Source: Hoplostethus atlanticus (taxonomy: Eukaryota > Chordata > Actinopteri > Trachichthyiformes > Trachichthyidae). Taken from it: a stretch of 64,000 bases of DNA. Where the stretch lies: the NCBI GenBank assembly GCA_034670405.1, contig JAXDDX010000048.1, positions 62,001 through 126,000 on the forward strand. Direction: 5' to 3'. A program made the position numbers and the translations under genes. How positions within the stretch are numbered: the stretch's first letter is position 1; each line of letters starts with the position of its first letter. The notes under the pieces were generated by a model. The model worked only from the letters and a program-made list of their open reading frames with translations. It searched no databases and was not told where the DNA came from. Positions 21,751-31,756 of the stretch are shown piece by piece.

Positions 21751-21793
21751 CTGCTTCCCGCTTCTCGCCCAGAGCTCCGTTATTCCACATCAT
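21750..21793 (+). other. sub1: Probable non-coding exon 1 of SUB1
   Basis: The sequence CTTCCCGCTTCTCGCCCAG...CACATCAT is followed by a consensus donor GTAAGT at 21794. The 3' splice site of the first coding exon lies one base upstream of the SUB1 start codon, which requires a separate upstream leader exon. This site has promoter-like DNA before it and a clean donor after it. If right, intron 1 is about 10.5 kb. The start of the exon is a guess. Confidence 0.45.
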
Positions 21794-22825
21794 GTAAGTA
21801 TGAACCCCCCTAACAAAGTCGACATGTCTAAGCAAAGACTTCTAGTTTAGAGCAAATCCGTGTTTTATTACAAAGCTATTCGAGTTGACCGGCTAACGTT
21901 AGCTAATGTTATTGGTAAGCGTGGTTAGCTTGTTAACGACCATGTATAAGCTAGACAGATAGCTCTTAGCTTGTTAGCTAGCGTCCATATCGAAAAAGTA
22001 GTATCTGAATAGTAATCTAAGGTATAACGGAAATATGGTTATCATTGTATAACAAACAGTAGCTGATGTTGCAATGTCATGTTTGACGTGCACGACAGAT
22101 TAGCCCTGATAAAGGACCCTTAGGGAGTCTTTCGTCGTATTGGTTGTTGCCTCTCCCAAAGGGTCCTGTGCTGCTCCATTAAGATTTCTCCCTACGAAAG
22201 TCGGAGAGTAACATAACGAAAAAACTACGCGGACTTTCATTTATCGAAACAGGTGTCCGTAAACCTTCACTTGTCTACTGTCACCGCGGTAGCACGCGCT
22301 ACATCTTCTATACACAGTTAGACTTTTAGACTTTGTTTAAAACAAGTATACCCCAAATCTCCAACGTAATGAAGTCAAAGATGGCTGACAGACGCATGGA
22401 CTTCCTCGCTTGTACTCTGCTTCCGAGCAATAAACTCGCTGCTGCCACCGTTGGTGGACTTGGATGGACTGCAACAATTTAGTGTGGTGGATTTGCCTTA
22501 CGCCCAACTGAACAATTTAAAACATCAAAACGAGTTAAATTCGTTAGTGTCGCCTTTAATGGGTTAACACATTTCATCTATTGCAATGACTTGAGACTTG
22601 AGCATATTATTGCATATTAGATGATGTGTCACCATTTACTTAGCAACAACATCACTTCTCAATTGCAAAAATGCAATCCTACTGACAGGACATGGGAAAA
22701 ATGTTTTGGTCAAATTAAACAAGTGAAGAACAAGGTAGGAAAATCAATATATTAAAATACAGGTATATCTGCTGAATTGCAAGATGGGGGGCGGGGGGGG
22801 TGGATCAATCGTGTGGATCAATAAA
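21794..22825. other. SUB1 intron 1 (first part), with a palindromic block
   Basis: Mostly unique-looking DNA. 22113-22127 (AGGACCCTTAGGGAG) and 22153-22167 (CTCCCAAAGGGTCCT) are inverted, and TCTTTCGTCGTA/TACGAAAGTCGG nearby also pair loosely, suggesting a decayed miniature element. A G-rich run (GGGGGGCGGGGGGGG) ends near 22801. Confidence 0.45.
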
Positions 22826-23645
22826 ACTCAAGATTCAAGATTCAAGGAGTTTAATTGTCACATACACACACGAGGTGTGTAGTGAAATGCAAAGTGGCAA
22901 TGCTCAGCAGAAATGTGCAAAATAACAGGTTCACACTATTTACAATAGACCAACACAATATTTACAATATTTAAGAGCTCTATATAAAAAAACAACACAA
23001 TATTTACAATAAGAGCACTTTATAAAAAAATATAGTAAAAAAAGGGAAAATTGTATGTGTAATATAAATTATAAATTATGTGTAGTCTTTACCTAAGTGT
23101 GTGTGTGCATAAGAGGGGCAGTGTGTGTGTCTTGGTGGGGGCCCTGGTGAGGTCGGAGTTCACAGTCCTGATGGCCTGAGGAAAGAAACTCCGTCTCAGT
23201 CTCTCTGTTTTGGCAGCGTGACTACGGAGGCGCTTGCCTGACCGCAGCAGCTGAAACAGTCCGTTGTTGGGGTGGTGAGGATCCTTCATGATCCTGCAGG
23301 CTCTGGTTCTGCACCTCCTGGTGTACAAGTCCTGCAGGGTGGGGAGTGTAGTTCCAATAGTGCGCTCAGCCGAACGCACTACTCTCTGCAGAGCCTTCCT
23401 GTCCTGAGCGGAGCTGTTGCCAAACCAGGCAGTGATGCTTCCTGTCAGGATACTCTCCACAGCTCCAGAGTAGAAGGACTGAAGGATCCTCCGGGAGACT
23501 TTGAATTTCCTCAGTTGCCTGAGGTGGTAAAGGCGCTGCCTCGCCTTTCTCACCAGAGTGTCAGTGTGTGTGGACCATGTCAGATCTTCGGTGATGTTGA
23601 CTCCCAGGTATTTATACCTGCTCACCCTCTCCACAGTAGTGGAGA
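22826..23645 (-). mobile_element. Rex1 LINE, 5'-truncated, young copy
   Basis: On the minus strand it starts near 23645 within the RT thumb (frame from 23634: ERVSRYKYLGVNITEDLTWS, then [15 protein letters not shown] and RRFF-type end SFFPQAIRT). It ends with the tail GACAATTAAACTCCTTGAAT and CTTGAATCTTGAG at 22826. The 181-codon frame (23634-23089) is intact. It is almost identical to the plus-strand copy at 25.6-26.8 kb, so the family moved recently in this lineage. Confidence 0.9.
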
Positions 23646-23699
23646 GCGTCCTCAGGAAGCAAATGGGTCACAGGTTTTCGATACGTAGGTACTTATTCC

Positions 23700-24424
23700 T
23701 GATTTGAGGGAAACACATCCGTTTCTAACTCATTAACATACATATTTTCCCTGTCTTTTATAGTAAACATTTTAACATCAGTTGTGTTATATGTAGTCAC
23801 CATCGTCAGTATTTTCAGACAGGAATTCTATGGGTTAAATTATTTTGTCCCACTGATAGAACAGATTTAACTACAAGCCCATATTTTCAAAACAAGTGTT
23901 TCTAGTCTGGGCCAAAATGCATTTTGATGTAGAAATAGTGCTCCAATATATAAAATACTTCCACTACTACCATTTTGAAGGCAGTATGTCATGCTGCAAT
24001 AATACCAAACTGTTGTACCCTTGGTTGTATGTTTGTGACATATCAAGAGTTAAATGATTTTGGGCCACCAATATCAGAGTTTCTCCTGCTGTAGTACAGA
24101 CCTGGTGGGCCCGTTAGTCCAAAAGCAGGCACTGCCAGGCTAACAGAATTCTAAAATAGTATAGTGAAAAAACAATCTACTCAATCAAACAATTTAATCT
24201 AGTCTACTCTTTCCATTCCTATTAGTCATTAAACATGACAACTGAAATAAATAATGTGCAGCTGGGTGGTGCTGTTTTGAAACTTGAGTCAAACATGTTG
24301 CCTGATGTTGCATAGGAAACTGCACTGCTACCCAAGTTTTACCTTAGTTGCTGCTGGTTATGGTGCAGCATGCTAGCTAGTCCAAATACCACCTGCCGTT
24401 AATGGCCCACAAATTCTGGCTGCC
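23700..24424. other. SUB1 intron 1, no recognised feature
   Basis: AT-rich DNA with no coding frame, RNA gene or terminal repeats seen. Confidence 0.5.
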
Positions 24425-24575
24425 ATCAAATCACATTTATTTGTATAGCCCTTAATCACCGTTATAGTCTCAAAGGGCTTCACAGTGCCCAACGTGTGAA
24501 AACAATAAATGGTTAGTACACGACATCCCCCAGCCTTGGACCCTCACAGAGGACAAGGAAACCCCCCCCAAAAAA
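24425..24575 (-). mobile_element. L2-clade LINE 3'-end fragment
   Basis: The plus-strand text CAAATCACATTTATTTGTAT through CAGCCTTGGACCCTC closely matches the 3' end of the L2 element at 47.7 kb (CAAATCACAATTATTTGTAT, same order and orientation). It is a short, severely 5'-truncated copy. Confidence 0.8.
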
Positions 24576-25171
24576 CTGAAATAAGTAAAGACAGATCAAG
24601 TACATGGCATATTAGGGCCAAAATGATGTAACCTTTTATGAGGTTACAAATCTGCAATCGTTAAAACAGTATGGTATAATTTTGACAAAATGTTGATGAG
24701 TGAGGTAACAGCTGTTTAGAATGTCATGGAATATGTATATTGGGCCCAAGTTTATTTCCTGGGAGAGTAGACATCCTTTTGAACTGAAAGAGTTGTTTGT
24801 CTGGCTCTAAAACATTTAACCCTTGAAAAGCTTCTGTTGATTTGCCCACAGCATCATTTTTGGCCCCTAACTGGAGATAGAAAACCCTCTGGATTGGACT
24901 GGAACCAGTGCTATCTAGCTGTGATTGAGTCTTCCTTAATAGGATAGCTCTGTAATGGTTGCCCAAATTGATTTACCCCTCAATATATCTCAAACTGGCA
25001 GTCAAGGGTACAACAGTATTTAACTTAATTTCTGAGCTGCGAACTGAAAACCAATTTAAGCTTTGCCATGCCAAGTCTGCACAGTTTTTTCTTCACACAG
25101 GTTCTAAGACAATGCCTTCTTCCTTGGAGATATAGAGCCATTCAAAAGCTCAATTCCATTCTAACAATTAA
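24576..25171. other. SUB1 intron 1, no recognised feature
   Basis: Unique-looking AT-rich DNA. The short open frames present show no domain. Confidence 0.45.
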
Positions 25172-25292
25172 CTTGGTAATAGTGATGGGAAGACCGACTC
25201 TTTTAACTAACTCGATTCTTTCGAGCCGTCCGATAGAAGTGCATCGATTCATTATGATTCACCAACAAAAACAGTGAGGATCATAACTAATA

Positions 25293-25363
25293 CCATGTGA
25301 GGTTTGAACCTACATCCCTCAGTATGAGAGTCTGATGCTTTACTAACTGAGCTAAACAGGTTG
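25293..25363 (-). tRNA. tRNA-like pseudogene inside the hAT element
   Basis: The minus strand shows TTTAGCTCAGTTAGTAAAGC (A box, D arm), an anticodon arm TCAGA-CTCTCAT-ACTGA (four pairs and one A/A mismatch, nominal anticodon CTC), and GTAGGTTCAAACCTC (B box, T arm). The acceptor stem pairs imperfectly (AACCTGT with ACATGGTAT). The layout resembles tRNA-Lys or tRNA-Glu. Mismatches and the absence of a SINE body downstream suggest a pseudogene. RNA polymerase III transcription is conceivable because both internal boxes are readable. Confidence 0.5.
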
Positions 25364-25614
25364 GAGTTACAAAAGTGCCACCCTCTGTCAAACCAGACGT
25401 GCAAATAACCACATATATCACAACTGTACAACATCTACTAACCCACATGGTATTGCTATTCATTTCATTTTATTTAGTGTGGTCTTGAATCTTTTTCTAA
25501 TTGAGACAGTTTTGTTGACCAATGTTAATTTGGGCTTATTGTTTACCCAATTACCAGTTCATTTATTAAACAACAAAAACTGTTGTCAATGTGTCCAGAA
25601 TAGATCGCTACATT

Positions 25615-26818
25615 ATTACATTGGCCGTTCCCGCTCAGTGGGTCAGGGTGGGCAGACACACCTCCAAACCCCTCACCCTGAACACAGGATCCCCCCAGGG
25701 TTGCGTCCTCAGCCCCCTACTGTACTCCCTGTACACACATGACTGTGTGGCCAGGTTCAGCTCCAACTCCATCATCAAGTTTGCAGATGACACAGTGGTG
25801 GTGGGCCTGATCTCCGACAACGACGAGAAGGCCTACCTGGAGGAAGTTGCTGACCTGTCACTCTGGTGCCAGGACAACAGCCTTCTCTTGAATGTCACCA
25901 AAACTAAGGAGCTGATTGTGGACTTTAGGAGGACACAACAACAGAGGACGTACTCACCATTGGGGATAAATGGGACTACTGTGGAGAGGGTGAGCAGGTA
26001 TAAATACCTGGGAGTCCACATCACCGAAGATCTCACATGGTCCACACACACTGACACTCTGGTGAGAAAGGCAAGGCAGCGCCTTTACCACCTCAGGCAA
26101 CTGAGGAAATTTAAAGTCTCTCGGAGGATCCTTCAGTCCTTCTACTCTGGAGCTGTAGAGAGCATCCTGACAGGAAGCATCACTGCCTGGTTTGGCAACA
26201 GCTCCGCTCAGGACAGGAAGGCTCTGCAGAGAGTAGTGCGTTCGGCTGAACGCACTATTGGAACTACACTCCCCACCTTGCAGGACTTATTCACCAGGAG
26301 GTGCAGAACCAGAGCCTGCAGGATCATGAAGGATCCTCACCACCCCAACAACGGACTGTTTCAGCTGCTGCGGTCAGGCAAGCGCCTCTGTAGTCACGCT
26401 GCCAAAACAGAGAGACTGAGACGGAGTTTCTTTCCTCAGGCCATCAGGACTTTGAACTCCGACCTCACCAGGGCCCCCACCAAGACCCACACACTGCCCC
26501 TCTTATGCACACACACTCACACACTTAGGTAACGACTACACATAATTTATATTATATTACATACACACGATTTCCCTTATTACTATATTTTTATTTCCAA
26601 AGTGCTCTTACTGTAAATATTGTGTTGTTTTTTATATAGAGCTCTTACTGCAATACTGTAAATATTGTGTTGGTTTTTTATTGTAAATAGTGTGAACCTG
26701 TTATTTTGCCCTTTGCACATTCCTGTTGAGCATTGCCACTTTTTTCATTTCACTGCACACCCCGTGTGTGTATGTGACAAATAAACTTCTTGAATCTTGA
26801 ACTTCTTGAATCTTGAGT
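25615..26818 (+). mobile_element. Rex1 LINE, 5'-truncated, young copy inserted in the hAT
   Basis: It begins near 25615 within the RT palm and ends with GACAAATAAACTTCTTGAAT, followed by two CTTGAATCTTGA units at about 26790-26818. Its frame (open from 25591 to 26532) is uninterrupted through [34 protein letters not shown] (catalytic FADD), [20 protein letters not shown] and SFFPQAIRTLNSD, to a stop at 26532. The N-terminal half of RT and the endonuclease are missing, so it cannot move on its own. It lies in the opposite orientation to the near-identical copy at 22.8-23.6 kb. Confidence 0.92.
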
Positions 26819-26819
26819 C

Positions 26820-27305
26820 TCTCTCATTCATCTGCTCTCTCGGGTTCGCGAACCGCTCAGTCTCTCTCGTTCATCTGCTCTCTCGTTCGCAAACCGCTCA
26901 GTCTCTCGTTCATCTGCTCTCTCGTTCGTGAACCGCTCAGTCGCTCGTTCATCTGCTCGTTCATCTGCTCTCGTTCGTGAACCGCTCAGTCTCTCGTTCA
27001 TCTGCTCTCTCATCTGCTCTCTCATTCGCGAACCACTGTCTCTCGTTCATCTGCTCTCGTTTGCGAACCACTCAGTCTCTCGTTCATCTGCTCTCTCGTT
27101 CGCGAACTGCTCAGTCTCTCGTTCATCTGCTCTCGTTCGCAAACCGCTCAGTCTCGTTCATCTGCACTCTCGTTCGCGAACCAGTCTCGTTCATCTGCTC
27201 TCTCGTTCGCGAACCGCTCAGTCTCCCGTTCATCTGCTCTCTTGTTCGCGAACCGCTCAGTCTCTCGTTCATCTGCTCTCTCGTTCGCGAACCGCTCAGT
27301 CGGTC
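26820..27305. repeat. 39 bp minisatellite, about 12 copies
   Basis: The unit is roughly CTCGTTCGCGAACCGCTCAG plus TCTCTCGTTCATCTGCTCT. GAACC(G/A)CT motifs recur twelve times with spacings mostly of 38-41 bases (for example near 26848, 26889, 26930, 27138, 27210, 27248 and 27287). Some units are shortened or partly duplicated internally. Because 39 is a multiple of three, the array keeps several reading frames open on both strands (RADERAxERFTNE-type repeats). These are not taken as genes. Confidence 0.9.
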
Positions 27306-28016
27306 CATCACGGTTCAGTCAGCCCTTCGCTCACTCGGATCAGCGGTTCACGTCCGATGAACGAGAGAGGCTACTTCCGCTTTCCTACCGGATCAAGGAG
27401 CCATATTGGATTATGAAAAAGGCCAATGTAATAATGTAGCTATGTATTACATTCTATATACATTGACAACAGTTTTTGTAATGTTTAAGATGTTTGATAA
27501 ATTAACTGGTGGTTGTTTAAATAAATTAACTGGTGATTTATTTATTTTTATTCAAAAAAAAATTCTGGCGCTGCTATAACCGCTGCTGAATCGATTCAGT
27601 TGCGTGTGCGAGTCGAATCAACTCACTCACTTAACTGATTCGGTTCTTTGGAACGATTCGTTCGTGAATCGGCCATCACTACTTGGTAAGTCTCAGATAT
27701 GGACTGCTCAATTCCCAAGTCCTGCATTTGTCCTCTTGCTGGACTGTGGACCTACTAAGTGAATTTTGAGAATGAAATTGTGCTCTTGAGGAACCTTTTT
27801 CAAAAACCTATCTGTAAGCAGAGAATCGTTTCTTCAGTGAACCATAGTTCAACCAAAATTAATATTGTAATACTATGATCGATAATGTATCAGTTTCATC
27901 TCAGTATGTTTGAGTTATGGGATCCTTGCATGAAATACATTTTGTATCTGCTTATTTGACATAATCTGGTTTGTAATTGAAATATTTCCAATTGACCGGC
28001 GATAATGTGTTTGGAT

Positions 28017-28818
28017 TAGGGCTGTCGCGGTAACCGCATCACCGCACCACCGGTTGTGTCAAGGCACCCGCGGATGGAAAACAAACCACCGCGACAACCG
28101 CGGTTGTTAAAAAAAGTCCTGTATTTTGGAAGTTTTTTATTATTTGTTTTCCATTTCATTATTAAATTAATCATATTCATGTGTATTTGGTGTAAAGTGT
28201 TGTAACAACCTGGTTGAAATATGTGATGGTTACTGTTAGTTATGGCCAGTTATGGGAGATGTTATTAGCGGGTTCGTACCTCCCAACTGTTGGTTGCCCA
28301 TCACCAGTCTTAGTGTGCTTAGTCTTCCTGTGATTGGTTGAGAGGCGGGGAGGCGGGTCAAGAGAGTTAGGTTGAGACACCTGTGTTGTGGTGGTACGCT
28401 CTGGCGCTGGGTTTAAGAGTTTGGAGAGTTAAGTTATCGAGGTGAGCTGTTGTACGGTACAACAGTAACTAATAATCAGCTTAATAAATGCACTGGATTG
28501 ATACACTCGCACTCGCAGTCCGCCAGGCTTCCAGGGGCGTCTAAACGTCTAAACTTTGTGTACACGTTCACATCCCTACTTTTATCACATTTCACAATGT
28601 TGAGGGACAAATGGATAGATTATCAAACATGTTTGAAATTGTTTGGGACTCCTACGACGTTAGACATTCTTAGGACCCCACTGAAGTACACTGAACCGAT
28701 CGCGGGTAAACTCGCATGTATTAAACATTTTTTTTAAAAAGGGCGGTACCACCGCATCCCGCGGTGATGAGCCACATACACAACCGCGGTGGGAAAATTT
28801 CAAACCGCGACAGCCCTA
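28017..28818. mobile_element. Non-autonomous hAT element, 802 bp
   Basis: The termini are TAGGGCTGTCGCGGT (28017) and ACCGCGACAGCCCTA (ending 28818), perfect 15 bp inverted repeats. GTTTGGAT is directly repeated at 28009-28016 and 28819-28826 (8 bp). No transposase is present. The middle (about 28200-28555) contains an LTR-like stretch beginning TGTAACAACCTGG, with an AATAAA at 28483-28488. It may be a further, older insertion. A 23-base segment near 28518 is shared with the GC-rich block at 1.49 kb. Confidence 0.9.
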
Positions 28819-28829
28819 GTTTGGATGGA

Positions 28830-29717
28830 TTTGTCTGTCTATCATCATTGGATTTATCCATTGATACTGTTTGGACAGATAAAATGCCAGCTAATCATTT
28901 AGTTTTGGCTAGTAACAACTGGAATCTCAAGCATTAAGATACTGGTTTGTCCTGCCAGAAACAATCTTACCTCAACTGTTTCTGCTATGGCAGTTCATGT
29001 TGAAGTCATGTGGAGTGTGTCTTGATTGCATCACAGTTTTTTCTTGATTTCTTGATTTCTGGCTTTCAACGAAGTGTTCACGAATCTAGACTGAAATGTC
29101 TAAAGCAAGGATGTGATTTTTCTGGATTAATCCGGAATTCCCGATTTTCCGACCTGAAAATGTGACCCACGTGAATCATGCAGATCCACAACAAAAAAAA
29201 AAATGGGGCGGGTGGTGCGTTATGAGCTGCCCGAGTGAAATGGAGAGGATTTGAGGACATCTATAGGCTGAAGTGCATGAATTTTTTTTTTCCTTTCCAA
29301 GTATCCACGAGGATGTTAATTAGCGTTCAGCTCAGCTCGAGCTCAACATGCCCAATTCCACACCTGGTACCCCAGTCGCGCTTGTTCGTCAGTACATCGT
29401 CCCTTGACAAGAACATCGCCGTTTCGGATCGGATAATTCAGCTATGTCAAGATTATTCCTTGTGATATGTCTAAAATACAGGTCTACTTTGACTTTGTTG
29501 TCGATTGATCAATCCGATGATAAGTTATTGATTGATTTTCACTTATCGCAGGGTCCCATGGCTTGCCATGTTGCTTGTTATTTCACTGTTTTTATGTAGC
29601 TAAATTACTAGTGTTTGCGTATCTGCAAATTTAGCTTGCTAAATTAATAAACTGTCTCATGAAGCGAGATTAGTGGGTTAGCGAGATAACTTTGAATTCC
29701 GGTATTTTTTATAACTT
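28830..29717. other. SUB1 intron 1, unclassified DNA
   Basis: AT-rich DNA with a 76-codon plus frame (29235-29465, containing STRMLISVQLSSSSTCPIPH) that I do not recognise. Poly-A and poly-T runs lie near 29192 and 29283. Confidence 0.4.
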
Positions 29718-30195
29718 GGGGAATTCCGGTATTTTTAACCCTGGGCTCTATGTGTACAAATTTGTCATTTATACCGCAAAATAACTACAAAAGGTTTTGG
29801 AATTGCTCCGGTAGATCTCCTCAGTCGGCAGTCGCGGAACGGGTTGCTATGGCTGCAACGTAATCTGTTGTGGCAAGTGCGCCTATCAAAGTACGTCCAC
29901 TAAAAGTGCTTGTTTTTGCCACTGACAGGCTCAGATTGTTATTCGTGTGTCTGACAACATTACGGAAAGGATCGCTACAGAGATAGACCTCTTTTTAACC
30001 AGAAACCTTTGTTTAACCTCTTCATGCAACAACTCGCCTCATCTTTCAGATTTCAGAGCGAGACTTCTCCTTGAGCGAGACTTCTGTTTCTGGTTAAAAA
30101 AAAAGGTCTATCTCTGTAGCGATCCTGTCAGACACTTCCAATAACAATCTGAGCCTGTCAGTGGCAAAAACAAGCACTTTTACTGGACGTACTTT
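29718..30195. mobile_element. Remnant of an AGGGGAATTCC-type DNA element with long hairpin
   Basis: 29718-29895 (GGGGAATTCCGGTATTTTTA onward) is a direct repeat of 31060-31236, about 85% identical by eye. In the second copy the terminus is preceded by TTAA and reads AGGGGAATTCC, like other TTAA-target elements in this window. The repeat runs into a large hairpin: arm 29888-30006 pairs with arm 30195-30086 around an 80-base loop. No transposase is visible. Confidence 0.6.
29888..30195. repeat. Inverted repeat with arms of about 110-119 bases (hairpin)
   Basis: The left arm starts AAAGTACGTCCACTAAAAGT and runs through GATCGCTACAGAGATAGACC. The right arm contains GGTCTATCTCTGTAGCGATC and ends CTGGACGTACTTT. 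The arms differ by a few substitutions and one gap of about ten bases (CATTACGGAAAG). The RNA would fold into a long double strand if transcribed from either side, including as SUB1 intron. Confidence 0.9.
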
Positions 30196-30226
30196 GAGCG
30201 GAGGTTGTTTTTTTTGGGGCAGGGGT

Positions 30227-30243
30227 GGGGGGGGGGGGGGGGG
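30227..30243 (+). repeat. Poly-G run
   Basis: Seventeen consecutive G, preceded by GGGGCAGGGGT. The array of four or more G-tracts could form a G-quadruplex. Length in the assembly may be unreliable. Confidence 0.9.
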
Positions 30244-31058
30244 TGTGTGTATGGGTGACGGACGAATCTCCTTAACGATTCCTACAGTTTATTTCTGTCA
30301 GCTCATATGAGTGAACTGCATTGAGCAAAACATTCTACTCAACTGTCAGGACCTGCTCTTAAGCAACAGCAGAGCAGACAATCTGCTTCCTGTTTACACC
30401 GGCACGCGCATGCCCAGTGTAGGTGAATGGTTACGTGATATGCGTTTTCAGGCGTATTAGCATGGACGGAGATAATTTCTGAAACGGTGCTAAAACGCTT
30501 CTGTGGACGGAGATCCTTTTAGTTTCAAAACTCAGTTTTAAAACGAAAACGTATTAGTGTGGATGTAGCCTGACACAGAAGCAAACGCTTGTCTGTGAAC
30601 ACACCACTCTCTCCCTGCACTGTATGGCTCATTTTGAGTGAGTGGCGAGATCACCTGAGGTAAGGACATTAGCTTTTTTCAGTTGGCTGACTATTTTATA
30701 TGGTTTTGACTAATATCATTAACTCTGTAGGTTATGTAGGCTATGTTATGTGTTTTTAGCTAACGTTATTGTACTCCGTGTCAGAGCAGCTTCTCTTATG
30801 CTAGATTTCCACTCGTAAAATAAACTTGACGGATCCCATTCATTTATTAGTAAAAGAGGGCCATCTAGTGGTGGATGAGGGCAGGTTACCCTAACAAAAA
30901 AACTGTCATAGTAGTTTGATGGTAATTATTGTATAAATAATTCACCATGGTACATGCCATATTTAAACATTGTTGATGTTGACTAGTACAGGCCATAATT
31001 TCACTGATAGCTTTAGAATTGAGAAACTTAGCACTGTGCTGCATCCATGAAACCTTAA
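30244..31058. other. SUB1 intron 1, unclassified DNA with MITE-like text
   Basis: 30340-30600 contains phrases typical of an old fish DNA element (CATGGACGGAGATAATTTC / GTGGACGGAGATCC, AAAACGTATTAGTGTGGATG), without clear ends. The remainder is AT-rich. A donor-like GAG|GTAAGG at about 30660 has no supporting exon. Confidence 0.4.
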
Positions 31059-31236
31059 AGGGGAATTCCACTATTTTTAAACCTCTGGCTCTATATGTAC
31101 ATATTTGTCATTTATACCCCAAAATAGGTACAAAAAGTTTTGGAATTGCCGGGGTTCGCCTCAGCCGGCAGTTGCAAAACGGGCTGCTATGGCTGCAGCG
31201 TAATCCGTTGGGGCAACTGCGCCCGATCAAAGTACG
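31059..31236 (+). mobile_element. Terminal fragment of a TTAA-target element
   Basis: TTAA (31055-31058) is followed by AGGGGAATTCCACTATTTTT. The rest parallels 29718-29895, including TTTGTCATTTATACC, GGTTTTGGAATTGC-type text and GGCTGCTATGGCTGCAGCG. No opposite end was found. Confidence 0.6.
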
Positions 31237-31583
31237 CTAGGCATAAAGAGTAAAGTGTGACAGTGTTTGATTTAGTAAGACCTCACTTAGGCAGCCTGAG
31301 GGTGTGTTTTAAGGAGAGGACATTGAGGACATAATTGAACTAGTTCTGAAAATAGAAAACTTAATTTACTACTTAACATCTGTCTGTCTCTTATTGATCT
31401 GAGTATATTAAATAGAATTTCCTATTTATTTAAGTATATACCACAGGCCTTATATGATATTATGCTTTTTTCGACTTCGGGTAGCTCGTGTGTGTGTGTG
31501 GGTGTGGGGCGCCGCGCTCTGTATATTTTCCTGCTTTTTTCTCCTTTGCCAATCACATGCCTGCTAAAGAAATAGTTCATAGT

Positions 31584-31756
31584 AGTGGTTCCCAAGTCTG
31601 GTCCTCGGGATCCAGATTATCACTGGTATTCTATTCTGTCAGGTAGTTAATTGCATTCAGCTGCAGTTCCTGATTAGACTGCTAGAATCAAAACTACCTG
31701 GCAAAATAGAAAACCAGCAGTATTCTTGGCTCCAACGACTGGAGTTGAGAACCACT
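31584..31756. mobile_element. Palindromic MITE (hAT-like), about 170 bp
   Basis: The ends AGTGGTTCCCAAGTCTGGTC and its imperfect inverse (GACTGGAGTTGAGAACCACT) face each other. An inner pair (TCAGGTAGTT / AACTACCTGG) and ACTGGTATTCTATT / AATAGAAAACCAGCAGT also pair, so nearly the whole segment can fold. The CAGTGGTTCTCAA-type end recalls common vertebrate hAT MITEs. The target duplication is not clear (GTTCATAG versus GTTTGTAC). Confidence 0.7.

Larger units (their letters stand above)
25180..27681. mobile_element. Composite hAT transposon, 2.5 kb, with 8 bp target duplication
   Basis: The ends are TAGTGATGGGAAGACCGA (25180) and TCGGCCATCACTA (ending 27681), inverted over TAGTGATGG. CTTGGTAA is perfectly repeated at 25172-25179 and 27682-27689, the 8 bp duplication of hAT elements. 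No hAT transposase was found. The interior holds a tRNA-like segment, a truncated Rex1 LINE and a 39 bp minisatellite. Short terminal-region motifs (TTCGTGAATCGG) resemble the minisatellite unit, which may have grown from the element's own subterminal sequence. Confidence 0.88.

Noticed and set aside
22379-22480. ATGGCTGACAGACGCATGG as a possible gene start within SUB1 intron 1
   Set aside because: The frame stops after about 34 codons and no donor or similar protein was recognised.
26928-27416. 162-codon frame with repeated FICSLxREPLSL pattern
   Set aside because: Produced by the 39 bp minisatellite, whose period is a multiple of three. Not a gene.
30600-30665. Possible alternative SUB1 first exon ending GAG|GTAAGG
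   Set aside because: Surrounding DNA looks like an old transposon and has no promoter features. The 21.75 kb candidate is better.
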